Positions 53,771 to 63,076 of a DNA stretch of 64,000 bases are shown here, one piece after another; position 1 is the first letter of the stretch; the number at the start of each line of letters is the position of its first letter. Under the pieces are notes generated by a model that saw nothing but the letters and a program-made list of their open reading frames with translations, did no database searches and was not told the DNA's origin. The position numbers and the translations under genes are program-made. This stretch comes from Bedellia somnulentella (Eukaryota > Arthropoda > Insecta > Lepidoptera > Bedelliidae). The DNA lies in NCBI GenBank assembly GCA_963576735.1, contig OY755184.1, positions 186,001-250,000 on the forward strand, written 5' to 3'.

Positions 53771-54350
53771 ATTCTATCCGTTTATGACCGAGATGATGTA
53801 GTTGATACTATTCACATTTATTGGAAGGAAGGTCGGCAGGTTTTAACAGATTTATTTGTTCCAAATCTCTTTCGTGATTTAAAAAATACTGATAGATCTG
53901 CTAGCTTCAGTATATTTGTAAAACAGATGAAAATCTTGAAAATACATTCAAGCCTACACCTTTCAAAAATCGAGTCGTACACTTTTTTGTAAATATTGTT
54001 GATGTAAATGGTTTTGCCCACCACATTGTGGTATAAGTTTATATGTTTTTAGGTTGATAAATGGCTTAAATTTATATATGTAGTCTTACATGTGTGAAAT
54101 ACAAAAACAAACGATACTAGTTTTTTCACTAATAAATTACTGGCTAATAGAGTGCAATAGTGACTGACCTGAAAATTTATTTTAGTATTACCTAATGGAC
54201 TGGTTGAAATATATTAAAACTTTTGAGGCTTAAACTTGTGAATACCTAACTATGTTTTTTTTAAAGTACTATCTCAACTTACTTTTTGTAAATATATACG
54301 CATAATCGCGGTAGATAATATAATAAAATAAGTTAAGTAATTCAACTCAC

Positions 54351-54392
54351 CATAATATTAATTGAAAATTTTCTTCTATCCATTGTGACCAT
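54351..54392 (-). CDS. Host gene exon 1, coding part: N-terminus of a signal peptide
   Basis: Fourteen codons (MVTMDRRKFSINIM) run from an ATG in good context (GAAAATGG, A at -3 and G at +4) to a splice donor ATG|GTGAGT at 54350-54345. The exon ends in phase 0. Joined to the exon at 5371-5314 the frame stays open, and the basic segment DRRK is followed by a hydrophobic run, giving a typical secretory signal peptide. The protein family cannot be named from 33 residues. Support comes from start context, the upstream in-frame stop, donor quality, phase match and the sense of the joined peptide. The absence of transcript data is the main uncertainty. Confidence 0.6.
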
Positions 54393-54601
54393 TTTCAAAA
54401 AATCATTTAGTTCTCAAAATCCTAAAAAAGTCAAACAAAACTTTTTGCAAGATCACTTCCACATGATTCGAACTGCACAACCTCCGTGAATTGCACTTCA
54501 AAAACACTGGCGAAAATAAATGTTGAACGCGCTCAACAAAGTTGCAAACGAAAAAGGCGGGAAGCTAAACGTCAAACTGCGCAGACAGCGCGCCAAACAC
54601 T
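54393..54601 (-). other. 5' UTR of the host gene with two three-codon uORFs
   Basis: This is the stretch between the inferred start site and the main ATG. It holds two minimal upstream reading frames, each ATG plus two codons and a TGA: 54464-54453 and 54406-54395. The second stops only two bases before the main start codon. A TGA in the main frame 24 bases upstream of the ATG rules out an N-terminal extension. Minimal uORFs this close to the start usually lower or condition translation; whether they do so here is inference. Confidence 0.45.
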
Positions 54602-54604
54602 GAC
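54570..54604 (-). promoter_or_regulatory. Candidate TATA-less core promoter (Inr + DPE-like)
   Basis: On the minus strand TCAGT, the arthropod initiator, lies at 54603-54599, placing A+1 at 54601. Exactly +28 to +32 downstream (54574-54570) is TGACG, matching four of five positions of the DPE consensus RGWYV. No TATA box is seen about 30 bases upstream. TCCCGCC, resembling an E2F site, occurs both upstream (about 54645) and downstream (about 54560). Local GC content is higher than in the flanks. The spacing and the exon that follows make this the best promoter candidate in the window, but it is a motif call only. Confidence 0.5.
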
Positions 54605-55094
54605 TAAGAACTTAACTTAAGCAACATGGCGATGCCGATGGCGGGATATTTTGACTTCACACGAAGAGCAGAATTCACTTTCTACGACCTTACGTTGCAT
54701 ACGGCAAGGTAGTAATTAGCCATGACTTTACGTAATATAGTGACGAACATTTATCTGTGAAATTGATGATTTTATTTGATATTTTATGTTAGCTTCTTTA
54801 TTTCATAGTAGATCTAGATAATTTCATGGTCCCAGACACGGATGTTAAATAAAATATTTGCTTTCCAATTAATTCCACTATCGTTGAAATAGTTTGTTTG
54901 ATGGATGCGAAACTAACGTTACACAACCACCCTGGAAAACTAAGCTGAAATAAAAAGTTGGTATTTATTGGCGTCGAAATCTATATCCTCTTGTCATGTT
55001 TTTCTATACTAAATTGAATCTTTTCGTATATTTTGTGAAGTATGTTTTGATCTTCTCGACTGATTTAGAAAATGTTTTGGTCGTAGAAAACTAA
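54602..55094. other. Upstream region of the host gene
   Basis: The first ~120 bases upstream of the inferred start site are GC-richer (ATGGCGATGCCGATGGCGGG), then AT-rich. No repeat is recognised, so the proximal promoter is free of transposons. Confidence 0.4.
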
Positions 55095-55362
55095 TAACGA
55101 CGAGGTAGCTCAATGGGCAGAACACTGCTTATCGTGCCGATGATGACCTTCTAATCCCGAGTTGGGCCTACACCAATTTGTCTTGAGGTGATCGGTGATT
55201 GAAGTTGTACTTAGTCATGTGTCAGTATATTCGTACAAAATGGCGATAGGCCTGCCTCGATCACGTCAGTACACTGTCCATGCAAAACGTGGGTACTCTG
55301 AACACCAGGTGACAATGTCATATGATGTTCAGAAGTATTAGTGCCTCTTCCAACCCTTGAGT
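55095..55362 (+). repeat. SINE-B copy (subfamily II), diverged
   Basis: A-box-like GGTAGCTCAATGGGCAGAA, decayed B box (CTTCTAATCCCGAG), CTACACCAATTTGTCTTGAG, then GTACTTAGTCATGTG and ATGCAAAACGTGGGTACTCT; the CATCGTGAGG segment is deleted and the 3' hairpin decayed (CTTCCAACCC). Confidence 0.7.
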
Positions 55363-55379
55363 TTGAAAACTAGAGCTGT

Positions 55380-55545
55380 CTACCATAGCTTAAAATAGGG
55401 TTAACAATTCTGTTCTCGTGGCTGTCGTTCGATGCGGCAAGGGTATCGAGGTTTTAAAATTGATTTTTGTGCTATGCGACTGAAGACTTCATAGTCTTGG
55501 ATTCTGATGGTCTTGGCTATTTTGGGATTTATATGTATGTATTTA
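55380..55545 (+). repeat. SINE-A relic
   Basis: TTCGATGCGGCAAGGGTATC, GATTTTTGTGCTATGCGACT and GGTCTTGGCTATTTTGGGAT to a TATG tail; low identity. Confidence 0.45.
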
Positions 55546-56047
55546 AAATTATCGATAAATTGAGTTTTATTGCAGAGTTCGTTAGTTAGTATTTATAGTT
55601 TTTATAAGGCTCGTAATAATGATTATCACATTGTTGCATTTCAAGCCTTCTTTAAAAAAAAAAAATCCTACTGTTTTATTAAGCAAGTAACTTATACACT
55701 TCAAAATCAGTTGATTTTATTTTTCTAAAGGATTGGTTGCTGCTGGCCCTGTGGCCTGTGCGGCTTCCCATGACTTTATGTGTGCCGGGCAGCTGAGGGC
55801 CACCATGGGGCGGGGAAAAGGAGTGTACCTAAGCTAAATCGAATAGACCTCAGGTGTTGAGCTGCTCAGCTAGTTTGTTAAATTCAGAGTGAAAAATATT
55901 GTTATATAAAGAATCCATGGTGAAGGTTTGAAAACCCGGATATCAATAATAAAGGCTCATGATCCCATAAGCATGAACCTTTATTCGCCCAGTACGAATA
56001 TGTGGGTAACGGGGAATTCTTTGTTAAGCTGTCTCCTATCCCTATGC
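55546..56047. other. Mostly AT-rich, one GC-rich patch
   Basis: 55735-55830 is GC-rich (GGCCCTGTGGCCTGTGCGGC, GGGCCACCATGGGGCGGGG) with no recognised content. The rest is unremarkable. Confidence 0.35.
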
Positions 56048-56055
56048 ACATATAT

Positions 56056-56095
<40 letters not shown>
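56048..56095. repeat. (TA)n microsatellite
   Basis: TA repeats with one ACATG interruption directly adjoin the tail of the SINE-B copy at 56092. Confidence 0.85.
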
Positions 56096-56099
<4 letters not shown>

Positions 56100-56470
56100 C
56101 ATAACATAACATAAACGTTCACGCCGTTTATCCCCGAAGGGGTTGGCAGAGGTACCAATACTCCTGAACTCACATAGCAAGCGCCATCTAGTTTCCAGAG
56201 AAGGTACCCACGTTTTGCATGGACAGTGTACTCACGTGATAGGGGGCAGGCCTATCGCCGTTTTTGTACGAATACACTGTCACATGACTAAGTACAACTC
56301 AGCCATGTGGGTTTCCTCACGATGTTTTCCCTCACCGTTAGCAACCATGATAAATTAACCACACATATGACTTTAGAAAAGACAAATTGGTGTAGGCCCG
56401 TCCAAGGATTGGAACTCACGCCCTTCTGTTTTTCGGGCGGGTGTTTTATCCACTGGACTATCATGTCGCT
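56092..56470 (-). repeat. SINE-B copy (subfamily I)
   Basis: (ATAAC)n tail at the left, full body, head with B box AGTTCCAATCC (one change) at the right. TATACATATA flanks it approximately, within TA-rich sequence. Confidence 0.88.
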
Positions 56471-56924
56471 ATACATATACATATACATATATCATTGCCA
56501 ATAGTAATAGTAGGTACATGTAAAAAATATATAAATGCTAAACTTGTGCTGTGCCCGCGTGTCACCGTTAACATAATGATAGCAATTACAAGCGACGAAC
56601 ATAACGCGAAGGTAATTCACGCAAAATTGTGAGTTGTTTTTGAGCTATAAAATTACTGGGTTCATTTTGGCTGTGACGCAATATTGTGTAATTATGTTAG
56701 TTGTACGAGCAAAAAAAGTGTTTTACTTAAATCACAGTGCACCGTTTTATGAACCTTATAAAAACTTTCACCTTATACACATGGAGATTATTGTAAATCA
56801 GTTCGGTATACAAATCAAATAGTGCGAAGCAATGGTGCAATCTTAGCAAAAATTGACAGCTTTGCCTGTGTTTAGATACTCTCAGTCTCCTTTTACAAAA
56901 AGGCAATGTACAATGCTTATATTT

Positions 56925-57330
56925 ACACACAGCTATGAATCCCAATAAGGGTACCCAGAGCTTTATAATGAAGAACATCTCAGCCATTTTTGAGAGTTTA
57001 ATCGGGAAAAGGTTTTATAATAAAAATTGTTGGTGGGTGCCTTCGGCCACATCGCGCAACAATCACTTTCAAATACATAATAATAATCGGGATTAACTAA
57101 CGAATATTTTAAATCACTTACGTGATATGTTTGCCCGACGACGTTTCGGCACACCTACTGGTGCCGTGGACACGGGCTGACAGTGATTTAAAATATTCGT
57201 TGGTTAATCCCGATTATTGTTATGTATAATTTCCACAAACCGCGAGAGTTTGAAAAGTATATAATCACTTCAAAAGTACCAATACTATAAGTGACCTCTT
57301 ACGACACCATTTCATAACGCTGTTATTCAA
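56925..57330 (-). repeat. SINE-A copy interrupted by a fold-back MITE
   Basis: 56930-57072 (ACACAGCTATGAATCCCAAT to ATCACTTTCAAA) and 57228-57330 (ACTTCAAAAGTACCAATACT, GTGACCTCTTACGACACC) are parts of a diverged minus copy on either side of the MITE at 57073-57227. Confidence 0.6.
57073..57227. mobile_element. Fold-back MITE with ~46-bp inverted repeats
   Basis: ATACATAATAATAATCGGGA with its continuation GAATATTTTAAATCACT at the left, and ATACATAACAATAATCGGGA (reverse complement) at the right, pair over about 46 bp with two mismatches, around a ~63-base GC-richer loop (GACGACGTTTCGGCACACC). The target duplication is short or absent; TA or AA are possible. No coding capacity. Confidence 0.75.
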
Positions 57331-57390
57331 AATAAGTTCGCGAAAACATCCCCATGATTCTGTTGGTGTATATATTATATAGTATTACCG

Positions 57391-57600
57391 AGTAGTGCTG
57401 GCTTAGAATGTCAATACCCCATTCTACCCACGGGTGTCATAAGAGGCGACTAAGGGTATGGGGCTTTTTAAGTAGTTTTTGGGTAACGCGGTTGGAGACC
57501 CATCACCAACGACACTTTATTTCTACCATCTTGTCCCCTATCAACTTCTAAACGTGGCCGAGGAGTTTACTACCCCTTTTTGGGGTTAATGGTCGTGAGA
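57391..57600 (+). repeat. SINE-A copy, variant subfamily
   Basis: AGTAGTGCTGGCTTAGAATG, CGGGTGTCATAAGAGGCGAC and ACCATCTTGTCCCCTATCAA to TTAATGGTCGTGAG. It faces the copy at 57690 tail to tail. Confidence 0.82.
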
Positions 57601-57689
57601 AATATAGTATAGTATAAGTATTGACTTGAGTTTTTTAGCTATCGTGTCATCCCGGCACGTTATTCACTTTAAATTATTATTATTACTTT

Positions 57690-57932
57690 CGCCCATATAA
57701 ATCCCAAAAAGGGGTAGCCAGAGCTTCAGAGCTAACTCTTCAGCCTCATTTGGAAGTTGATCCCTATCAAGATGTCCCCTGACAAGATGGTAGAAATAAA
57801 GTATTGTTGGTGATGGGTCTCCAACCACGCCACCCGAACACCACTTCAAAAAGCCCCATACCCTTAGTAACCTCTTACGACACCCGTGGGTAGAAAGGGG
57901 TAGTAATATTCAAAGCTGGCACTACACGGCAC
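57690..57932 (-). repeat. SINE-A copy, variant subfamily
   Basis: Sister of the copy at 57391 in opposite orientation (GTAGCCAGAGCTTCAGAGCT, GACAAGATGGTAGAAATAAA, CTGGCACTACACGGC). A local duplication (ATCAAGATGTCCCCTGAC) and tail loss are seen. Confidence 0.82.
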
Positions 57933-58557
57933 AATTAAAACTCAGTATAAAACCAAAAGACAGACAAAACAAAACCATAGTCTCGCATATGATGCCCAAA
58001 ACAGTCACAAGTAATCAAGAAGTAAAAAACACCTTGGCCATAAGTGGATAATACTTTTGTTTGACATGTCATGACAGTTAGCAGTTTGTCAAGATTGCAT
58101 TTCATATTTTTTTTGTTGATTATTTCATCAGCTGCACTAGAAAATCGAATGCCAAAATCAGTTGCTTAGCATAACGAGTAAATCTCGTTCGCTCGATTAA
58201 AACAAGTTGCACATTCCTGGTGCGGCTGTCAGGGCAAGTCTTTATTATTTAATAGGTTTATAATGTGCTCGGTGCGGATTTCATTCTTTACAAATAACTT
58301 AATTACTGGAAGTATCGGATGCATTGATGCCATTTTAAATTAATTCCCTGCAATGCAAAAAATTGTAACACTTGTATAAAAGCTCAAGATTGTATTCTGA
58401 AGATCTGGCTACCTCTTTTCTTTTTGATATTTCTATCGTCGGCGTTCACAATCACAAATCACTGCTACCCGAAAGGAAAAGACGTTTATTTTATTTCTTC
58501 AAAAATTGATTGTTGAGCAGGTCGCAGGCACCTCTTTTTAGCGAAAATATCGTATAA
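57933..58557. other. AT-rich, nothing definite
   Basis: 58390-58440 has a weak SINE-A 3'-end resemblance (TGAAGATCTGGCTACCTCTT). No other feature is seen. Confidence 0.35.
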
Positions 58558-58795
58558 CTAGTGGTCTGTCCCAGCTTTGCATGGGTAGTGTCATTGTTTA
58601 AATAATGAAAGTTTCTCCAGCCACCTGCTCTTACCCTCTATAAAATTTAGCTTGATGTTATGTAGCCTATAATTGACGAATATTGTAAAAACCAGAAGAT
58701 GGAAATAATCGTTTGTGTAGGGGTCTATTTATTATTATTACTCGTATATAATATCACAAATTAATATGTCCTCTTTATAATACGAATATAACATT
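58558..58795 (-). mobile_element. Short non-autonomous Helitron
   Basis: On the minus strand it ends CCCATGCAAAGCTGGGACAG and ACCACTAG followed by T (58557). The 5' side has TATTCGTATTATAAAGAGGA, like the Helitron at 38923. No coding sequence. Confidence 0.6.
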
Positions 58796-58799
58796 TATA

Positions 58800-59195
58800 A
58801 CAATGGATGGAACCTGGGTTCATTACGGTACACCAGAGACAAGCCAAAACCACGACCACACCACGACAAACAGTAGGATCATCCACACCAAAGAAAGCTA
58901 GATGTAATTTTATCGGCCACCAAAGTCATACATACACTAATTGGTGTAACTCACGGCTACAAATCCCTTGAAGGGGTAGCTAGAGCTAGGGAATTAGAAA
59001 TTCCTCAGCCACTTTTGGAAGTTGCGTTGGGAAAAGATGGTGAAATAAAGGTTGTTGGTGATGGGTCTCCAACCGCATCGCCCAAAAATCCCTTAAAAGC
59101 CCCAATACCGTTAGTCGCCTCTTACATACACCCACCTGAAGAAATGGGGTGGTGCTATTCTAAGCCACTACACAGCTAAAGTCATGACATCGGTC
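58800..59195 (+). pseudogene. Mariner-like transposase fragment, interrupted by SINE-A
   Basis: MDGTWVHYGTPETSQ (58803-58850) resembles the first-Asp region of mariner transposases. After frameshifts, VGSSTPKKARC and, across the SINE-A insertion, SATKVMTSVY match the following conserved segment. Both sides join cleanly once the SINE (58930-59177) and its 8-bp TSD are removed. Only about 45 codons survive, and no inverted repeats are seen. Confidence 0.55.
58930..59177 (-). repeat. SINE-A copy with 8-bp TSD
   Basis: AAAGTCAT flanks it (58922-58929, 59178-59185). Body intact; the tail region is CATACACTAATTGGTG rather than a pure tandem repeat. Confidence 0.82.
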
Positions 59196-60937
59196 TATTT
59201 GTAAATATTTTTAAAGAGGTTTATGATTACTCTTACGAGGGAGCTAATTGTCCACTAATTAACTTGCCTAACTTATCCGTTCTATGTATGTATAGGTCAC
59301 CTTCATCCAATAATATAGAATTATTTTTTAATCTATAGAAAATGCCTTAAATAAAATAAGAAATGTGAAAAGTCTATTTCTAATTGGTGACGTCAACATT
59401 GATATCTTACCAAATGGACATTTTCAAGCTGATGATTATCTAAACTTTTTAACATTAAATCGGCTTAAAATAGGCATCGACAAACCTATGCATGATAAAT
59501 CATGTATTGATCACATTATGTACAAAGTTGTAAACCTAAATACAAAATTTTTAATTTATGACTCTTCTACTATAGACCATAGTTTAACAATGTGTAAAAT
59601 TAGTCACCTTGATATTCGGTTCAATAAGGATTCGGATAATACATTCCATAAAAAATTGATCTTCCAAAACTATATGTGTATCAAGGCGGAAATCTGGGAA
59701 GATGTTCTCACTGAGCAGGATGTCAATGTTGCCGTAGAGTGTTTTATTAATAAAATATCATATATATAAATAAATACAACCATTATTAAAGCTGTTAGTC
59801 CTCACAGAAAAAAAGCTCTTAAGCCTTGGATCACAGAAAAATTGATATATTGTATAAGAAAACATGATAGACTACATAAATTACATAAAAAATATCCACA
59901 TGATGAGCTTTTTAAAGATGATTACATTAATTACAGAAGAATATGTAACCTTGTTATTAAAAAAAGCTAAATTAAGGTACTTACAAAGGTAAATTCAAAG
60001 ATGCTAATGGTGATCCTAAAAAGAATTGGTCAATTATAAATGAAGTAAAATAGAAAAAGAAATGAAAACCACAGTGTGTCAAAAATTTTATTGAATGGTA
60101 GTATTATTAAAGCACAAGGTAAACTCTTAATAGTTGCAAACAAATTCAATAATTTATTTACCGATGTTGGCAAACAATTAGCAACTAAGCATATGAATAG
60201 GTTGAAAATTATCGAGGAAGAACTAGCTAATATGACTCTAATCAAAACACCTGACTCCTGTTCATACCTGAAACCTGCGGATAATAAAGAAATAGAAAGA
60301 ATAATAAATGGCTTAAAAAGTAACTCTTCCAGCGGAGTCGATGAAATATCTGGCAAAATTATTAAAACTTGTAAATCTGTCTTAATCCCATGGATTACTC
60401 ATATGGTAAATCTTAGTCTAATAACAAACTAATTTCCAGATATGTTGAAAAAAGCTGTTGTAGTTCCAGTCTATAAAAAAGGAAAAAAAACAAAAATCTC
60501 AAATTACAGGCCTATTTCTTTGTTATCCACGCTGTCAAAAATTATAGAGAAAGTTGTTAAACTAGATTATGCCTTTTCTTGGACAGTAAACAGCTCCTAT
60601 CTAAACACCAATATGGTTTCAGACAAGGAAAAAACACTAGTGATGCTATTGTGGAATTATCTAATTGTATAATGGGAAATCTAGATAATAAACTAAAAAC
60701 CATCTCTATTTTTATTGATCTAGCTAAAGCGTTCGACACGATATCTCACAGAATATTGTTTAGGAAATTGCAGAACTTCGGCATTGTTGGTAAACCCCTT
60801 AACTGGTTTATTAGCTACCTATCCGACAGACATCAGATGGTTTAAATTTCTGAAGTCTTCAGTGATCCCAGGAAACTTAGCATTGGCGTTCCACAGGGAA
60901 GTGTTTTGTGCTCAATTCTCTTTATCATGTATATATA
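59188..60937 (+). pseudogene. Jockey/CR1-like LINE ORF2, degenerate, left part
   Basis: Plus-strand ORF2 in several frames: YEGANCPLINLPNLSVLCMY and LFLIGDVNIDILPN, then DKSCIDHIMYK (C-terminal APE endonuclease, GDxN and DH residues kept); the linker LKPWITEKLIYCIRKHDRL; RT motifs NYRPISLLSTLSKIIEK, KHQYGFRQGKNTSDAI, FIDLAKAFDTISHR, SIGVPQGSVLCSILFIMYI. At least four frameshifts or stops (about 59769, 59960, 60432, 60560, 60844) kill it. It breaks off at 60937 where a second LINE is inserted and resumes at about 63757. Confidence 0.8.
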
Positions 60938-61218
60938 TAATAACGTTTATTCAGCCAAAAAGTTACAATAAAAGCTTACATCTAGAATTACATAGTGAAA
61001 TATATGAATATAAAACTATGATCTTTACAAGTAAGACTTATTACATTTAACAGCTTTTAATTTATTTATTTTTTTGACTCACTGTTCCCTAAACTAGGAG
61101 GGTATCCTGTATCTTAAGGAACAGTTTCCAATCTTGGTTTAACAAAATTAAAAGTAGTCTCGATACTATTCTTTTATATATAACTTTGGCCATCATGCTT
61201 AGCTGTGGTATGTGTTAG

Positions 61219-61221
<3 letters not shown>

Positions 61222-61260
<39 letters not shown>

Positions 61261-61267
61261 TGTGTGT
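61222..61267. repeat. (GT)n microsatellite
   Basis: About 20 GT units with TATG and TTTG interruptions. Confidence 0.9.
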
Positions 61268-61302
61268 TTGTGGGTGGTGTATGGGTATATGTGACGAATA
61301 GT

Positions 61303-61303
61303 G

Positions 61304-61330
<27 letters not shown>
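61303..61330. repeat. (TA)n microsatellite
   Basis: About 14 TA units, 35 bases beyond the GT run. Confidence 0.9.
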
Positions 61331-61334
<4 letters not shown>

Positions 61335-61342
61335 CTATTATA

Positions 61343-63076
61343 TTATTTTATTATATTTATAATATCTTCTGTTGTTTCGTAATCTTTGTCTCTTAACCAT
61401 TGTATAATGTGTGTCTTCAATACGTAGTTATTTAAAATAGTCATATCTATTGGCTTATGTAATTTGTTATATATTATTTTACTAATTACATAGAATTGGT
61501 GTTCTGCAAATGTGGTGTTATGTTTTGTAGTTGGGATGGTATTTCTACGTCTGTTATTTAGTGAGTATGTTTCACGGTGAGTTAGTAGCAATAATTTGAG
61601 TATATACAGTTGTCTGATCGAGAGAACCTTTGTTTCCGCATACAGTTGTTTGGTCGGGTATCTGAAAGGTTTCGAAAACATGACCTTAAGAATACTTCGC
61701 TGTGCTCTCTCGATTTTCAACATATGCGTCTTATGTGCGCCGCCCCAAACGCTAATACAGTAGCAAAAAACTGATTCACATAGTGCTTTATAAGTCATCA
61801 ATAATATATGCCGACTAGCACAGTATCTTAGTTGTTTTAATATGTATACAAGGCCAGTGACTCTTTCTGATAGTTTATTAATTTGTACGTCCCAATTGAG
61901 CCTTTGATCTAAATATATCCCTAAATACTTGATCTCACATGTCCTTGCTATTGGCTGGCACAAACAATCAGTTTCAGTGTTAGAGCAGGTGTGAGCTATA
62001 ATTGAGTAGTTAGAGGGAGGTTGGGTATTATTTCGAATTGAAAATGGAATGAAGTTTGTTTTATTCAGATTTAGGGTCAATAAATTGGCCATGAGCCAGC
62101 TCATTACTTTTCGCATCGCGGTTTCTGCATTTAGTTTTACTTCGGACCAAGTTGTACCACTAACGAGAATCGCTGTATCGTCAGCATATGTATATATTTT
62201 ACAATTTTTGGGTTTCATGGTACACAGGTCATTTAGATAAACTTGAAATAGGGTTGGGCCCAAGACACTTCCCTGTGGAATTCCGTATATGATTATCTCC
62301 TCCTCACTGCAATAATTACAAATTTTTACTTTTTGCTTTCGATTAGAAAGATAGTCCTTAAAAATATCTAAAGCAATCCCTCTCACACCTAAGTTCTCAA
62401 GTTTATCTAAAAGTATTGAAATAGAAACCGTGTCGAACGCCTTTGATAAATCAAGGAAGATTCCTACGCATTTAACTTTGTTATCCAAATTTCTAGCTAT
62501 TTCCTGCGTCAGGTCCATAACAGCATCTTCGGTAGACACCCCTTTTCTGAAACCATATTGGTTTTTGGCTATTAAGTTTTCTTTTGTTAAAAATTCAGTC
62601 AGTCTCTTATTAAGTATTTTTTCAAGTATCTTTGATAAAGCTGGTAGTACTGATATTGGACGATAGTTTGTCACACAATCTCTTCTACCTTTTTTATGTA
62701 TTGGATGAACTAAGGCTACTTTAAAAGCACTTGGGAAAACACCTGCTGAAATGGATACGTTACAAATATGAGTTATTATTGGAATCAGAATATGGCTGCA
62801 ATCTTTTAATAACCAGGAAGATATGCCATCCGACCCAATAGAACAGTTCTTACGCATACTCAAAATAATAGATTTAACCTCAACTTCATTCGTTTCAACG
62901 ATGGCTAGGGATTTAAGAGGAGAAATGTTAGTTTTATTTATAGAATGAGACTTTAAATTTTGAAAACTATTTTTGGTGATTATTTCATGAGCTAAATTTT
63001 TGCCTATATTAGTAAAATAATTACAAATGTTATTTATAGATGATTCATCTGAGTCGTTAATATCTAATAATTCCAT
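61343..63076 (-). CDS. LINE reverse transcriptase, intact domain
   Basis: 577 open codons. RT motifs in order: GSDGISSWLLKD (about 81-92), NYRPISVLPALSKILEK (137-153), NQYGFRKGVSTEDAV (172-186), FLDLSKAFDTV (207-217), GIPQGSVLGPTLF (265-277), catalytic TYADDTAIL (296-304), then YLGIYLDQRLNW and a C-terminal region ending near the usual length. It belongs with the homologous copy on the plus strand (59188-60937), which shares the PWIT linker and RT motifs. The first Met (63076) is internal to the real ORF2, which continues upstream past one frameshift. Confidence 0.85.
   Translation of the reverse strand: MELLDINDSDESSINNICNYFTNIGKNLAHEIITKNSFQNLKSHSINKTNISPLKSLAIVETNEVEVKSIILSMRKNCSIGSDGISSWLLKDCSHILIPIITHICNVSISAGVFPSAFKVALVHPIHKKGRRDCVTNYRPISVLPALSKILEKILNKRLTEFLTKENLIAKNQYGFRKGVSTEDAVMDLTQEIARNLDNKVKCVGIFLDLSKAFDTVSISILLDKLENLGVRGIALDIFKDYLSNRKQKVKICNYCSEEEIIIYGIPQGSVLGPTLFQVYLNDLCTMKPKNCKIYTYADDTAILVSGTTWSEVKLNAETAMRKVMSWLMANLLTLNLNKTNFIPFSIRNNTQPPSNYSIIAHTCSNTETDCLCQPIARTCEIKYLGIYLDQRLNWDVQINKLSERVTGLVYILKQLRYCASRHILLMTYKALCESVFCYCISVWGGAHKTHMLKIERAQRSILKVMFSKPFRYPTKQLYAETKVLSIRQLYILKLLLLTHRETYSLNNRRRNTIPTTKHNTTFAEHQFYVISKIIYNKLHKPIDMTILNNYVLKTHIIQWLRDKDYETTEDIINIIK

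Larger units (their letters stand above)
5372..54350 (-). other. Inferred first intron, about 49 kb
   Basis: The interval runs from the GTGAGT donor of exon 1 to the CAG acceptor of exon 2, both on the minus strand. It holds nearly all the transposons in the window, on both strands, and a recursive-splice-site candidate near its middle. Giant first introns are known for insect neural and developmental receptor genes; that link is inference. The assignment depends on the two exons belonging to one transcript. Confidence 0.55.
60938..61342 (-). other. 3' UTR of the inserted LINE
   Basis: Non-coding stretch with (GT)n at 61222-61267 and (TA)n at 61303-61330. Some of these repeats may have grown after insertion. 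Confidence 0.6.

Noticed and set aside
53699..53992. 97-codon plus-strand frame MGAEREEDCRG
   Set aside because: Starts inside a SINE-A fragment and has no conserved feature.
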